64,000 bases of DNA from Chlorocebus sabaeus (GCF_047675955.1 NC_132923.1:92563137-92627136); one strand, 5' to 3'; shown: positions 44,615 through 56,577, counted from the stretch's first letter. Notes: a model not told the origin generated them from the sequence alone. Program-made: numbers and translations.

Positions 44615-44731
44615 GAAATCATCGAGTTCCCCATCTTGAAGCTAAATGGCCGGACCATGGAGATTGAGTCTACCTTTCACATGTATGTCCAGCCTGTAGT
44701 CCATCCACAGCTTACCCCATTCTGTACAGAG
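44615..44731 (+). CDS. ERI3: ERI3 coding exon 4 (residues 164-202)
   Basis: 117-nt exon, 39 codons, phase 0 at both ends. Acceptor ggcactccag, donor gtaagag (strong). Translation EIIEFPILKLNGRTMEIEST then FHMYVQPVVHPQLTPFCTE. This is the part of the exonuclease fold just after motif I. The EIIEFP and FHMYV.P...P.L..FC pattern is shared by ERI1-family proteins, where these strands lie beside the active site. Confidence 0.95.
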
Positions 44732-45259
44732 GTAAGAGCCCTAGAAGTGGGCAGCAAGGGCTGCTGGGAGGGGAATTTTGGAATCCTTGGTGCTCTATAT
44801 AGGCCACTTAGAGAAAGTATAGGGATTATCAGTGCTTAAGGCAAGTGCGCACTGGACCTAGCAGTTAGGTTTTATAAAGTCTGATGCTCCACCCAGGTCA
44901 CTGTCGTTACTGGGGACCCAGGGAGAGCAGTGGCTTAGTCTACCCCTGCTTCCCCAGCATCCCTTCCTGGTGACCGGCACTTGGAGACCAGGAGCAGAAT
45001 GGCACTTCTGGGGTTCAAGTTCTTTCCAGTTCAATTTCCCTTAGGGCCCCTGGGCAAGAAGTAAAGATTTCAGCCACTTGCAAGGCAGGGTTATGTTCAG
45101 GCCTTCTTAGCTTTCTGGCATTGTTACTCTGTCCTCCTGTAAAGTGGCCCTGCATGAAGCGTAGGTTGTTTGTCGGAGGTACATTCTGTCACCGAGGGAA
45201 GAGAAGAGTGGTCTGAGTGAAGCATGAGGCCTGACTGGCCAAGGCTGAAATCTCCTTAT

Positions 45260-45350
45260 CCTAGGCGGGTACTGTACTTGGCCTCCTTGTCAGCAGGTAG
45301 GTATTGATCCCATTTTACAGGTTGTGAAACTGGGCCTAACTGAGATTTTG
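45260..45350 (-). repeat. possible MIR fragment, antisense
   Basis: 'gatcccattttacaggttgtgaaactggg' type text. Short and diverged. Confidence 0.4.
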
Positions 45351-45916
45351 ATGCTTGCTGGATGCTCAAAAGAGCCATTGGCAGAGGGGAGGAGCCCCTG
45401 CAAGTTCTAACTCCCAGAACTGTGTGAAGCCTTCTGTGGCTACTTTTCCCTGTGACATGTCATGTAATGCACTCAGTGGTGGCCAACAGGCTGTGGTGCA
45501 ATCGGGTTAAGAATGTGTGGTAGCAGGGATGATGAGAATCTTTTAAGAGTCTGGGGCTGAGGTACATTAGAGACTTTGTGCATTCATTTAGACACCTGTC
45601 TGCTACATGTGAATGAAATAGGTGGAAAGGGGTTCTTGAGTTATCCCAAAAAATCTCCTTGGTGAGAAGGCTGGGAATGAGTGTGTCTGACCCTGGTAGG
45701 CCCTGAGGCTGACTTAGCCCAGATATGAGGCCTCGAAATTGCTCTGAATTCGATGCCAGTGTTTGCCAACTGACCCAGGTGGGGCTTTTGCTGTAGGCAT
45801 CCATCTGCCAAGGTGCCTAGCCTCTTTAGCCTTTTGTTACTCCAACTAATGATGTTGCGTTCTGCTTCTCTCCTTCCTCTACTGGGTTTTCCCCTTTCCC
45901 CTGGGATTTACCTATA

Positions 45917-45930
45917 CCACCAGGGGGCGC
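45917..45930 (+). promoter_or_regulatory. CTCF core motif
   Basis: CCACCAGGGGGCGC is a perfect match to the 14-bp CTCF core, in the + orientation, in unique intron 4 sequence. Confidence 0.75.
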
Positions 45931-46499
45931 TAATCTGACTTTTCTGCCCCATTTGAAAAATCACCATTTTAACGATGATGAAAATCCCCTTGCTTATGAG
46001 AAGGGAAGGAAAGACTTCTTTAAGCCAGCCAGTTCCCTGATCCCTCCACTGGCCTGAAAGGCTAATGTCCTCTTGTCCTTACATAGATAAGCAGGCCCAA
46101 ATTTTGGTAAGTTTGCTACCCGTTTAGTAATGGAACAGAATTCTGCTGGAGCTGGACCCTGGGCAGGAGTGGATGCTTGAGAGTATAGGAAGAAGAGGGA
46201 CTTCTTTTAGAGTGAGGCTGCCGCTGCTACTTTTTGTGGGGATGGGAGGAGGGATTGTGAGGCTATGATGAACAGTTTCTTCTTTCTAGAAAGCTTTACC
46301 CAAGGACGCACGTACATAATTTGGAGGGGAGTAGGAGTGGTGGTTGGGATCCTTATTATGAAGCCTGTTCTAAAAGTGAAAATGTGGTTGTTCTGTAGGC
46401 ACTGGGTCTGCCATTTTGTCTCAGGTTTCCAGAGCTCAAAACTCGCCATGATCTTGTCCATCCTTTTTTGACCAGCCTCATCTCTCTCTGCTTCGTCTC

Positions 46500-46830
46500 C
46501 CACCTAGCTCCCCTCACCCAGAGGTTGCCCTCTTATAGTCTGTCTTTCCACATGATGGTCCTTCTGCCTGCACAGAGTTCCCACTCTCCCTGCCAACTCC
46601 TGCGTGACCTCCAGGACTCTGCTTAGGGTCACCTTCTCTGATCCTCAGATTGAGTTGTGCTTATTCCAACATAGAACTGATCAGATAATTTATACTATAA
46701 TTATTTATCTGTCTCTTCACTAGACTATAAGTTCTTTGAGGGAAGAAACTAGACCTGATCCGTCTCCATCCCATCATTAGGGTCTGCTACCAAGTAGACA
46801 CTTGATAGGTGTCCCTTAAATGAATGAATA
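46500..46830 (+). repeat. L2 3' region, sense
   Basis: 'gggtcaccttctctgatcc', 'tatttatctgtctcttcac', 'agactataagttctttgagg' and 'ccttaaatgaatgaata' in L2 order. Confidence 0.8.
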
Positions 46831-48339
46831 TTGTCAAGGAGTTATTTTCTGTCTCTTCCAAAAACAACTGTACTGCTAACTTGTTATTTTGAGTAAGTGA
46901 AGTCTTATTTGGAAAACCTCAGATCATACAAATTTTGCCCTGTCTCCATACCAGATGGAATTGTATCTCCAAGAAGCATAGACACAGGATGGGGGCTGTC
47001 ATTCTGAGACCTCATCCAATCTGGCAGTTGGTGCCTTTTGCGGGTAGGGATGGAGGTCATTCCAACCAGAGGAAATCTCTCATTAGTAAGTGTGAGGAAC
47101 AACCCCAGACCTCCAGATTATACTTAAGTAGTTCCTCTGGCAGGATTTTCTCTCTTGTGTACAAGAAGTTCTTAACCCCAGCATATATGTATGTATATGT
47201 ATGTGTGTTTGCACATGCATATGACATGTGCACATACATGGGCACAAGCTTGTGTGGGGAGAGAAGCAGGCTCAGTACTGGACAGTAGGAAAAAGGATTC
47301 CACTTTGAACAAGTCTCTAGCACACACAGAGAGACTCTTACTTTTATTGCTTCATATTAGGAAAGTGTTAGTACCCTTCTTGAGGTCCTTTCTTAGTTTC
47401 AGTTGAGAGTCGGCCTGGAGACATGGTTCTGACAGAGATAGGATGGGATGTGTTTCATTCCTTCCCGAGCCCTTTCCCTGTGACCTCTGGAATCTGCTCC
47501 AGCTCATCAAGTCTCTGTCTCTAGCAGCTGGGCTGCTGCACAGTCCCTAACCATGTCTTCTTTTTGTTGTTGTTATCATGAAAAAAACTAGAGAAATACT
47601 CATTTTGCTAAATGCCAGTAAAGGGCTTTGTCTTGCACCTGTACTTATAAAGGGTGAGATTTATTGGTCTCTTTGTCTGAGGAGAAAGAGTGGGTCTGAT
47701 TATCAGATTGCACACCAGAGACAAGTGCTTATGTAATCAACAAACTGTCTTGGTGTCAGAATACGATTGTGTTGGAGATAAACTGTGAAAGGAGAAAGTG
47801 CTGGATGCTGACATGCTATTGGCACTGAGTTTCCTGGGCTGCTTCCTGTAGTTGCTAGTGTTTATGATGAAGCCAGCTCATTCCTGGACAAAGCCCTTGT
47901 GAGGGTAGGGGATCTCAGTAACCAGCCATGTTATCAGTCAGGGTCAAAAGCCCCTTGCCTTGTGGTTTCTGAGTCTGGAGAAGTGGGAGTTAATCTGTAA
48001 TCCCTCAGTGAAAGGAGCCACAGAGCACACATTAATTCTTCCTCTCACCTCTCCTGCTTTAAGTGGCTAAGGTCTCTGAGCTCTGTTTAGCCTGTGAATC
48101 CTGGTTCTCAGCTTAATAATACTTGGCTTTGCTCTAGTACCTTTCGTTGTGAGGAGTGAAAGCTTTTTACAAACGTGTATTAACCCAAGTGGGACTAGGC
48201 TTAAACTGTGACATGAAGGATTTAAGTTAGGCCTAAGATAGAACTTCCCAGTATTAATTTGACAGAATTGTCTCGTTCCCTCATAGCATCCTGTATAAGC
48301 CTTACAGGTGTCTTATCAGGTAGACGAACTAATTTTTAC

Positions 48340-48471
48340 TAAAAAAAAAAAAAAAGATGGGGTCTCTCTATGTTGCCTAGGCTGGTCTCAAATTCATGGG
48401 CTCAAGCAGTCCTCCTGCCTTAGCCTCCCAAAGGGCTGGGATTGCCCGCTGAGCCACCACGCCCAGCCCAG
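48340..48471 (-). mobile_element. Alu monomer (FLAM-type), antisense
   Basis: 'gatggggtctctctatgttgc' to 'caccacgcccagcc'. 'gaactaattt'-like duplications flank it. The preceding run is A, not T, so the tail has been altered. Confidence 0.65.
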
Positions 48472-49489
48472 AACTAACTAATTTCATCCCTTCTTTGTCC
48501 AGTGCCTTGGCAGAGCTGATACGGGGTGGTCCATCCTTGGAGGGATTAATACAGGGGCCTGAGGCCTTCCCTGAGAAGGCTTTGTCTAGCTGAGCCAACT
48601 GCTCAAGCCCCTGTGTCTCTGGGGGCTAAATGCAAATCCTTGAGGAACTCAGCTGTGAGCCGTGCTTTACTGGGCCACAAATGAAAATGGCTGTTGTCTG
48701 GGAAGCATAGCGAGAGAAGGAGCTTACCTCACTAGGCTCTTCCCAGGCTGATGATTCTAGGATCGCTGAGCACTGGAGTGGAGTTTGTGAAAGCCTCAGG
48801 ATGCTGGAGCTCCATTTCCCTAGCTCCTGGTGGGAGAGTTGGGCTTAGTCTGTAGTGAGGCATCCTGCAGCAGAACCCCGGAGCAGCACTCTGGTTTTCC
48901 ATTTTGGATGTAGTGATTTTCTTGCCCCACATCAGTGATTTTCCTGGGGCCCAGGGCAGGGGCTTATGGGGTACACAGGTGCTGACCTAAACCTTATCTC
49001 CAGGGAGGGAGGGCTCTTGGCAAGGGTGCATTGCTTTCCTGTGTGAGTGAGACTTTCTTGAAGCTCTTGGCATTCAGCTCATTTGAGAGACTGTTAGTGG
49101 GAGCCAAGAGAAGAAGTGGACCTTACCTTGCCCCCTGAAACTCAGACCAGACACAAGACTAACATTTGGACCCTGGAGCTTCCTAAGAAGTGAGAGTGGC
49201 TGTGGTCCACCTTTTCCAGGATGGTCCTGATCTTGAGCCTCAGCTCCAGGCTTGAAGGTGTGTCTAAGCCCTAGGCTTAACAGGAGAGGAACTGGACCAG
49301 AATGGGCAGCAGTGGGCCTGTGGGTGTCTGTCACTAATCTGGGGTTGGTAATAAGCCTCCTCCTGACTCTCTTTGGCCCCTTCATGACTGAGGCAAAACA
49401 GGATATCTGCTTACTCAGTTTGTGGCTCTGGAAGGTGTACAGGCTCTGGGTACTAGTTGGGGCTGGGCGTAGGAGGGGCTGCCGAGAAT

Positions 49490-49605
49490 GCGTATTCCAT
49501 GAGGGCAGAGTTTTTACATTTTTCTTCACTGCCGGATCCCTAGTTCCTGTAATGTGGCCCAGCCCGCAGCAGACTTTCTATGAATAGTTATTGACTAAAT
49601 AAAAG
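49490..49605 (+). repeat. L2-like 3' end, sense
   Basis: 'tccatgagggcagagttttt' and 'ttctatgaatagttattgac' resemble the L2 3' terminus. Confidence 0.5.
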
Positions 49606-49789
49606 GAGGAGTCCTTTGTACTCCAAGATTATTGAAGCTGCTGACCGAGGGCACTCCCCCACCCCCAGCCCCCCAGCCCTTAGTGGACCATCTTTTCTTC
49701 TCTTTGACTCAGGCCCTCCCTCTGCTGGGCAGTTCTTTGGTCTTCCAAGCAAGGAAAGGGTGTGGAGGTGCCAGCCGGGTGGGCATGCT

Positions 49790-50130
49790 GTGGGTTAAAG
49801 CTTTGCGAAGCAACAGTGTAGTTAATCTTTCTAATTTATTTTCCTTTTAGACCATGGGAAGTCTGTAGGCAGCAGCTGTTACCCAATTAAAATACAGATT
49901 AATATAAAAACAGTTTCTGGAATATAAAATAGAGTGGCTGTGTCCTTACACTTCCTTAAAATACCACCTAATAATGACTTGATGAACTACAGAAACCCAC
50001 CTAGAGGAGCTCAGCGTTTTTAAAATGAAAATTTCTCCCTAAAAGGTGTATATTACCATTCCATGTAAGTCACCATGAGAAAATAACCTTCCCACTTAGA
50101 GCCAGAGATTTCTGTGCATTGGGTATTTGG
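49790..50130. promoter_or_regulatory. candidate conserved block in intron 4
   Basis: Repeat-free, AT-rich sequence with 'agttaatctttctaattt', 'acccaattaaaatacagatt' and 'taaaataccacctaataatg'. Several homeodomain-type sites. Conservation not tested. Confidence 0.45.
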
Positions 50131-51073
50131 TATTCATTAAGTATAATTATAGTTTAATTGGAGTTTAATCTCCCCCCCCAACACACTTTAAAAAAAGGAA
50201 GTTTCCAAGCAAGTCTGAGATACTGCTCTTTCTGAAAGTAGCCAGGGACGTGCCGGGGGTGGTGATTTCCAGTTGGTGTCCAGGACATGGGGGCCTTATG
50301 CCCTCAGATCCTTGTTAAGTAGTCTGTCCCCAGTCTGTGCCTGAGGGATATTTTTACTTTAAACCAAACCAAAACAAAGGAAAACAACAAGCTTGTTTGA
50401 ACCCAGGCATGACCTAGGTGGAGCATAGGCCTGAGTCAGAAATTCTCTAGGTCATAGTCTGAACATTGGGCCTTTTTGTCTTAGACAGTGGTGACTCTGT
50501 CTCTTGCTTGGCTAGTTCATATCGATGACCCACGTATGCAGGGTGAAGGATAGGAGCCTGCGGGACTTCATAGATGTTAGGGAAGGTGTTAGGGAGAGTG
50601 TGGCAAGGGGCAGTGCTGGATACCAAGGCTCAGAGAAGAGGTAGACTTGAAGCCAAGTGTGCCTGTCCTGTATGAGAACACCCCAAGTTTTACAGGAACT
50701 TCTGTGAAGCTAGGAGCTGAATTTACTTGAAACTGTAATTGTGGGAAGTTATTGAGCCTATTGAATACAAAAGACATGTAACATCAATTTGTTTGCAAGC
50801 TGAAAGCTGAAACAGGTGTGAGAACATGCCTTGTGGTCAGCGTGTGTATGTGTACACCCATCTCAGGGCAGGATTTTATGGGAGAAGCTCACATTGTGTC
50901 CTGCGTCCTAGGTCTTTATTCTCAAGTCTTCTAGTTGGGCTTTGAACCTAAAGCAGTGCCAGATCAGAGCCCTTTACAGCAGAAGGAGAAAAACAGAAAG
51001 GAAAGGGTTCTGTTCAGCCTTGAGTCCCTTCACCCTGGTTTTCTACCCATCAGTTATTTCTCTTTCCTTTCAG

Positions 51074-51133
51074 CTCACCGGGATTATTCAAGCCATGGTG
51101 GATGGTCAGCCAAGCCTGCAGCAAGTGCTGGAG
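51074..51133 (+). CDS. ERI3: ERI3 coding exon 5 (residues 203-222)
   Basis: 60-nt exon, 20 codons, phase 0 at both ends. Acceptor ctttcctttcag, donor gtaggt. Translation is LTGIIQAMVDGQPSLQQVLE. It matches the LTGI.Q..V...P.L..VL segment of ERI-family nucleases, a helical stretch between motifs I and II. Skipping this exon would keep the frame but remove part of the fold, so an exon-5-less transcript would probably be inactive. Confidence 0.95.
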
Positions 51134-51639
51134 GTAGGTTGAGTGACCTTTAGTTCCTGACCTCTGACCCCTTCCTGCTGCCTTTCTCTCCCTCCCCTCC
51201 TGAGAATGTAGCTGTGTAATTTGACTATGATTATGGCTTGATTAGAATAACATTTGCTGTCACATCAGTGACATGCTGTTGAGAGTATTGAACCATTGAT
51301 CTGTCATCTCCAGCTGTTCCCGTCAGGGTTTCTGACAAGATGTCCCAGTGCTGCCAGGAGTTGGGCAGAGGGGCCCCCACCCCTTCCTGGCCTATGGCCC
51401 TGTGCTGGCTGGCTCCGGGGTAGCCTGTGCTGGGTGTGCTGGGGAGTAGGGGAGCTGAGCTTGGTACTGTGGGACTAGCCCCGGGGACTGGAGGTGTTTT
51501 TGTTTAGCTTTAGTGTTGGCTTCTTGTGGCATGTGAGCACTTCATTAACTCACCCAGAACTCCCCATCGATGGCTTTTGTTTGCTGAGAGCTCCTCCCGG
51601 AGCTGTGGCTGGGCCCGCCTGCCCCACTGCAGCTTGCCG

Positions 51640-51780
51640 CTGGATGCTTTGTGCCTGTCGGGTGCAGAGGCTGCACTGGGTAATGATTCCTAATCAGAAT
51701 AATTACAACAATTGCCTATGTGAGGGAAATCAAATTAAAGACTTTAAAACCCTTGGCAGAGACCACACTTCCAGGATGTT
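51640..51780. promoter_or_regulatory. candidate conserved block in intron 5
   Basis: 'gggtaatgattcctaatcag', 'aataattacaacaattgcc' and 'gaaatcaaattaaagactt' give a tight cluster of homeodomain- and SOX-type sites about 0.5 kb after exon 5. Confidence 0.45.
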
Positions 51781-53248
51781 CTCCTCGGGGAGTTAGAAAG
51801 GTTAAGATGCTGTTTCTTGCGCTGTAGCCCGAGGGAATAAAGAAGGGCAGTGCTTGGTTTTAGCTTGTCTCCCACCCTCCTCTGGCCTGGAGGTTTTCAC
51901 AGGGGGAGAAGGTCTTTCTCTATGGGCGGGGTGGGGGGAGAAGAGAAGAAGCCTGTGGATCTCATTAGGTGCTTTATTTATTTTTTAAGACCAATAAAGC
52001 CAAAGCTCAGACCTTAATCAAAGTGTAGGAGAAAGCAGAATATCTGCAAGAATAGCACGGCACATCTACACTGGAGGTGTGCAGCCTAGAGGAAGTAGTG
52101 TAGTGGCAGGGAGCAGGGCAAGATATCTTTTTTTTAGCCAGGAGATCCTGTCCCATGCAGGAGAGAGATGCAGATTGAATTTCGTGGGGCCCCCCCAAGG
52201 ATGGAACCAGGGTCAGAGAGGCAAGTTTAGGCTCACCTCAGTGGCAGAGGGTATTTCCTGTACCTGGGAGTGTGGGAACCCAGGCTGTGACCAGTCTGGT
52301 TGGGGGTCAGAGTTTGGGCACCTGCAGTAGATTGGGAGAAGATAAGATGAGCTCTGAGATGCTTCCCACATTGACCATCTTTTTTTGAAGAGATTCATTC
52401 CTATGTCCAAGGGAGCTCCTTAGCATGGACTGCTCCCCATTAAAACAGACTCAAGGAGACAGAGGGAACTCATTCTTTCCTCTGTCCTGGCCACCATCCC
52501 CTGCCAGGGCCTGGCTCCTGAGGGATGCCAGAAGACAGGTACCTTTTTCCTGGAACATCTGTAGCTGGGATCCTGGAGGAAGATACTTGCTCTGGGCCAG
52601 CACCAAACCAGGACTGTTGAGGTTATGGGTTTTTTTTCTCGGTGGCCCCAGTCAAGGAGGAGATGTGATCTTGAGGAGGCAACCCCTGCTAACTCTAGGC
52701 CAGCCCTGGAGCAGGGTGCTCAAAGAATTCTGAGTCTCACCCAGGAAGCTACTTTCTACTACTACATGCTTTGTGGGTAAGGAGGGAAAATTCCTGGTAT
52801 CAGCTTGAAGAGAGTTTCTGGCCGGACTAGGAGACCAGACTGGACTCTGCTTCATCTCATTAGTCCTGAGATGTTTATGGAGATAAAGAGTTCATTTCTT
52901 GTCCGAACCAAGGCCCTTAGCAGGCAGCCAGCTAGATGTTTACCTGACTCGTGGTAAAAGGTGCTCACTAAATAGCTGCTGTGCAAGCGAATGGCCTGGG
53001 TCCTAAGCTTCCAGGGACCCCAGTGAGTGTTGAGTGCTTCCTGTGATAAGGGTCCAGTTTTGCTGAGTGTGACCTCCTGTTGTGTCTTGCTCTCTCTTTC
53101 ACTGTGCAGGAGTTGGGGCGTTGGGGAGCCCCTCTAATATGTGGGGCACTTGGGGATATAAAACAGTGAGCTTGGGGGAGGTTATGCTGATTTAGGGAGC
53201 CCTAGTTTCACCTTACCTCTTAGGTGACCCTGGGGAAAGGATTCATGC

Positions 53249-53332
53249 ATGTGTGTGTGTGCATGTGTGCGTGTGCGCGCGTGTGTGCGCGCGTGTGTGT
53301 GCGCGCGTGTGTATGTGTGTGCACACGCACAT
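53249..53332. repeat. alternating GT/GC purine-pyrimidine tract
   Basis: About 80 bp of TG repeats interspersed with three GCGCGC-type blocks, ending 'gtgtgcacacgcacatg'. Strict purine-pyrimidine alternation favours Z-DNA. Confidence 0.9.
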
Positions 53333-53689
53333 GGCTGTACATGCAAGGAGTTGGGCCAGAGTAACTGAGGAGACAGATCATTCAGCAGTAGAGGATCCAG
53401 AATTTATCTTTTGGGAAGATTCTTTGGCTGAGGAGGATTCTGTGGTGTACAGACTGTAAAGAGCGTTTATAGAGACCACATGGTCTGCATAGTCTGGCAC
53501 CGGGAAGCAACTCTGACATTCTGGTTGATAGGGCTGCTATAGCCGCGGAACTAGGTAGGATCCTTGGCCTTAGTCAAGGATGACTTTAGCATGGGCCGGG
53601 CCTCTGGCATCACAGAGGTATCCAGGGAGCCAGCCTATACCTGCTAGAAGTAATCCTACTTAAGATACTTAAAGATATCCATGGACTCT

Positions 53690-54180
53690 CAATTTCCTGC
53701 TGAGCACACGAGGCCCTTTACAGTCTGGCCTAACTTAGTCCTCCAGCCTCTGTCCTTTCTTTCTATATACTGTGGACTTCAGTCACCCTAAACTTCTACC
53801 TACTCATGTTTTCAGTCAACCAGCAAATATCTCTTGAGTAGATCCTGTGCTGGGTGAGAGATTAAGGTAGTGAGTAAGGCAGAGTTCCTGCCTTCGTGGT
53901 GCTTATATTCGCAGGGAAGGCAGACATTTAACAGATAATTGCTTCAAATACAAAATTATTGCATATGTACCTTTGCCTGCCTCTACCTGTAGTATCCTCT
54001 ACTATCTTCCACCGTGTCAGGTTCCTACTTCAGTTATCTTCTTTGAGAAGCCTTTTCTGACTCCTTTCCCTGTGAAAGGTAGGGCTAGCCACTTCCTCTT
54101 CTTGGTCCTGTAGCACTGTGGTCACATCTCCAGTGCTGGATCTGTTGTACTATGATGATCTGCCTTTCTCCCCTTCTCAG
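53690..54180 (+). repeat. L2 sense fragments with an antisense L2 piece between
   Basis: 53690-53810 ('aggccctttacagtctggcc') and 53965-54180 ('cctactatcttcc', 'gagaagccttttctgactcc') are sense L2. Between them, 53815-53960 ('cagcaaatatctcttgagtag', 'ctgtgctgggtgagag', 'gtggtgcttatattcgc') is antisense L2. This looks like a nested insertion. Confidence 0.65.
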
Positions 54181-54189
54181 CCTACTGCC

Positions 54190-54395
54190 TGTTTTGTGGT
54201 AGGTACTTAAAACATTATCACATTTAATTCTCAGAACAACTCTGTGTAAGGTTTTATAGATGAAGGAAACTGAGGTTCAGAGAGGTTACATGACTTTTAA
54301 ATGACTCTCCATCAGTGACACAGCCAGGATATAGAATAGCCAAGGGTTGGAATCCGGATGTGTCTGACTTCCAATCCTGCATTTTTAATGACTAT
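54190..54395 (-). repeat. MIR, antisense
   Basis: 'cattatcacatttaattctcag', 'gaaactgaggttcagagagg' and 'gtgacacagccaggatatag' follow antisense MIR order. Confidence 0.8.
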
Positions 54396-54499
54396 GTGAG
54401 ATAGCCTTAAAAAATAATCTCTTGCATGGGTAGAAGCAGTGGTGTGACTCCCTCTCCATGCCTGGGGTCTTCTGAAAAATAGGCAATGCTTCATGAATT

Positions 54500-54805
54500 C
54501 TTTTTATTTATTATTTATTTATTTTTTACAGAGTTTCGCTCTGTCACCTAGGCTGGAGTGCAGTGGTGTGATCTCAGCTCACTGCAACCTCCACCTCCCA
54601 GGCTCAAGCAATTCTTCTGCCTCAGCCTCCCAAGTAGCTGGGATTACAGGAGTGCACCACCACACCCAACTAATTTTTTTATTTTTAGTACAGATGGGGT
54701 TTTGCCATGTTAGCCAGGCAGATCTCAAATTCCTGGCCTCAAGTGATCTGCCTGCCTCAGCCTCCCAAAGTGCTGAGATTACAGGCCTGAGCCACCACAC
54801 CCAGT
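54500..54805 (-). mobile_element. Alu, full length, antisense
   Basis: AT-rich '(ttta)n' head, both monomers, ends 'ccaccacacccagtc'. It is the only full-length Alu after 40 kb. Confidence 0.9.
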
Positions 54806-55619
54806 CTTGAATTGTTTATGATATTTCTCTTGTATACTGATTTTAGTATTTGAATTTCCAGTGTGAGCACAAATAAATGGATCAAAGGGTTGAAGGGAAT
54901 GAAGGATTTAGAGTGTTTAGGAGCAGTTTTTCTCCCTGTGTAGAAATTGAGCTCAGCCTTCAAAATATTCTGCTGAATTTGAATCCTCAACCATGAAGAA
55001 GAGAAATACGAAGTTGGGGGCCAGTTTTGAACTTTTAGCAGCTGGAGCAGGCAGCACTATCCCAGGTGTCAGGATGGGGCTCCAGTCCAGTAAAGGGGAC
55101 TCTTAAGGTGAAAATTTTCGTCACCTTCATTTGGTGAATAACCAAATTTGTAAGTTTGGTTGATAAACATTTGGTAGAAGAGTAAAACAAATAAATGAAT
55201 GAGTGAAGCTGTGGGTTGGAGCCCCTGTTTGGGGCCTCCTTCTACTGTGTTCTCATGCCCCAGGACAACAGCCTGTCTATGCTGGGCCAGGGGACCAATG
55301 AGAGGAACAGCCAAGTCAGAGCAAGGTATTTGAACTGACCTGCTGGGATCTGGAGCAAGCTGCTAGGCAATAGGCGAGTGTAGGGTCTCCCTCCGGCTAC
55401 ACACTCGGGCTGCGGGATCTTCCTAAGGGGTTGTCTTCCAAATACCTCCGTGGTTCTCAGCCAAGCCTGAGAGCCCACAGTGGGGGCCATAGTTGGATAA
55501 GATTACAATTTTCTCCTGCTCTGATTACAAGCAGCTTATCTGTGTTTTGCTGTTGTGGCTCTTCACAGGCTCAGGGGAAAAAAAAAGGAAAATCTCATTT
55601 GTTCTTGTGTACTTTTCAG

Positions 55620-55711
55620 AGGGTCGATGAGTGGATGGCGAAGGAAGGCCTCTTAGACCCAAACGTCAAGTCAATTTTTGTCACCTGTGGAGACTGGGAC
55701 TTAAAAGTCAT
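55620..55711 (+). CDS. ERI3: ERI3 coding exon 6 (residues 223-252, first two bases of 253), motif II
   Basis: 92-nt exon. Acceptor gtacttttcag, donor AT|gtgagt (strong), ending in phase 2 inside Met253. Translation RVDEWMAKEGLLDPNVKSIF then VTCGDWDLKV. The TCGDWD stretch is motif II; D249 aligns with the metal-binding D234 of ERI1 (TDGSWD). The next exon should complete ATG and continue the family's LP.QC motif. It was not found in the remaining 8.3 kb, so the catalytic His and last Asp (motif III) lie beyond the window. Confidence 0.95.
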
Positions 55712-56069
55712 GTGAGTATGAGAAGGGCTACTTTGCTGGCAGAGCTTGGAATCTGTGGGACCAGGTCTTGCCTTTTGGAGGCTTAAATGTCTACGAGGCA
55801 GCTGGGTCAGCGATTCTTCAGGTCTCTGAGGCTGCCAGGGATAGAAGAGGGTTGGGAGCCCTGCCTTCTGCCTTTCTGGAGCAGGGTGTGGGCAAGTCAA
55901 GGGCCTGCCTGGACAGTTGGGGCCTTCCCACCTTTGCCAGGTCTCACTGCTCATGACAGCCCTTCCAATTGCTTGGGCTGTGTGTTACTGCCCTGGAAGG
56001 GAGGAGTTAAAAGAGTGTCTTGGAAAAAAAAAAAAAAAATTAAGCCAAATACCATGTTTACTATGTAAT

Positions 56070-56240
56070 GAAATATAGTAACTTATTTATCAACTACATA
56101 AAGTAGGCATTATTATTCTTCCTATTTTATAGCTGAGGAAGTAAAGGTACAGAAAGGTTAAGTAATTTACCGAAGGACACACAGAGCCAGGATTCAAACT
56201 CAGGTCCTTGCTGTTAACTATTATACTATACTGCCCCTTT
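56070..56240 (-). repeat. MIR, antisense
   Basis: 'attttatagctgaggaagtaaagg', 'cacacagagccaggattcaaac' and 'ttatactatactgcccc' in antisense MIR order. Confidence 0.8.
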
Positions 56241-56577
56241 ATCTGGCCTGCAGGACCCTAGTGATCCAACTAGGAGCCCAGTGGTGGGATGAGAGAGGGC
56301 TGCTCTGGGAGCTGCCCATGTCTCCAGCCTCCTCTTTCCTCCTTTGTCCCCACTGCTTATTTTACCTTTGTCTCCTGATCCTGTCCTGGTTATGGAAGAC
56401 AGAATCAGTTTCTTTGCTGGGCTGACACTTGTGCATCTTGTCTGCCCTCATGAATACATGGCTTCAGATGGCCCCCAGGGAACTGAAGTGGGATGTAGGT
56501 AGTGGGGGCATTGTTTGCTGAGGAGTCATAGAATCTATTACCTCTGTGTTCATTGTGACTGAAGGTAGCAACAGGTA

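Larger units (their letters stand above)
44732..51073 (+). other. ERI3: ERI3 intron 4
   Basis: Starts gtaagag, ends tttcctttcag. 6.3 kb. It holds one Alu monomer, an L2, a CTCF-type site and a candidate conserved block; 47400-48300 and 48600-49480 show no recognised feature. Confidence 0.85.
51134..55619 (+). other. ERI3: ERI3 intron 5
   Basis: Starts gtaggt, ends gtacttttcag. 4.5 kb. It holds a GT/GC Z-DNA-type tract, L2, MIR and one Alu. 51800-53240 shows no recognised repeat or gene. Confidence 0.85.
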
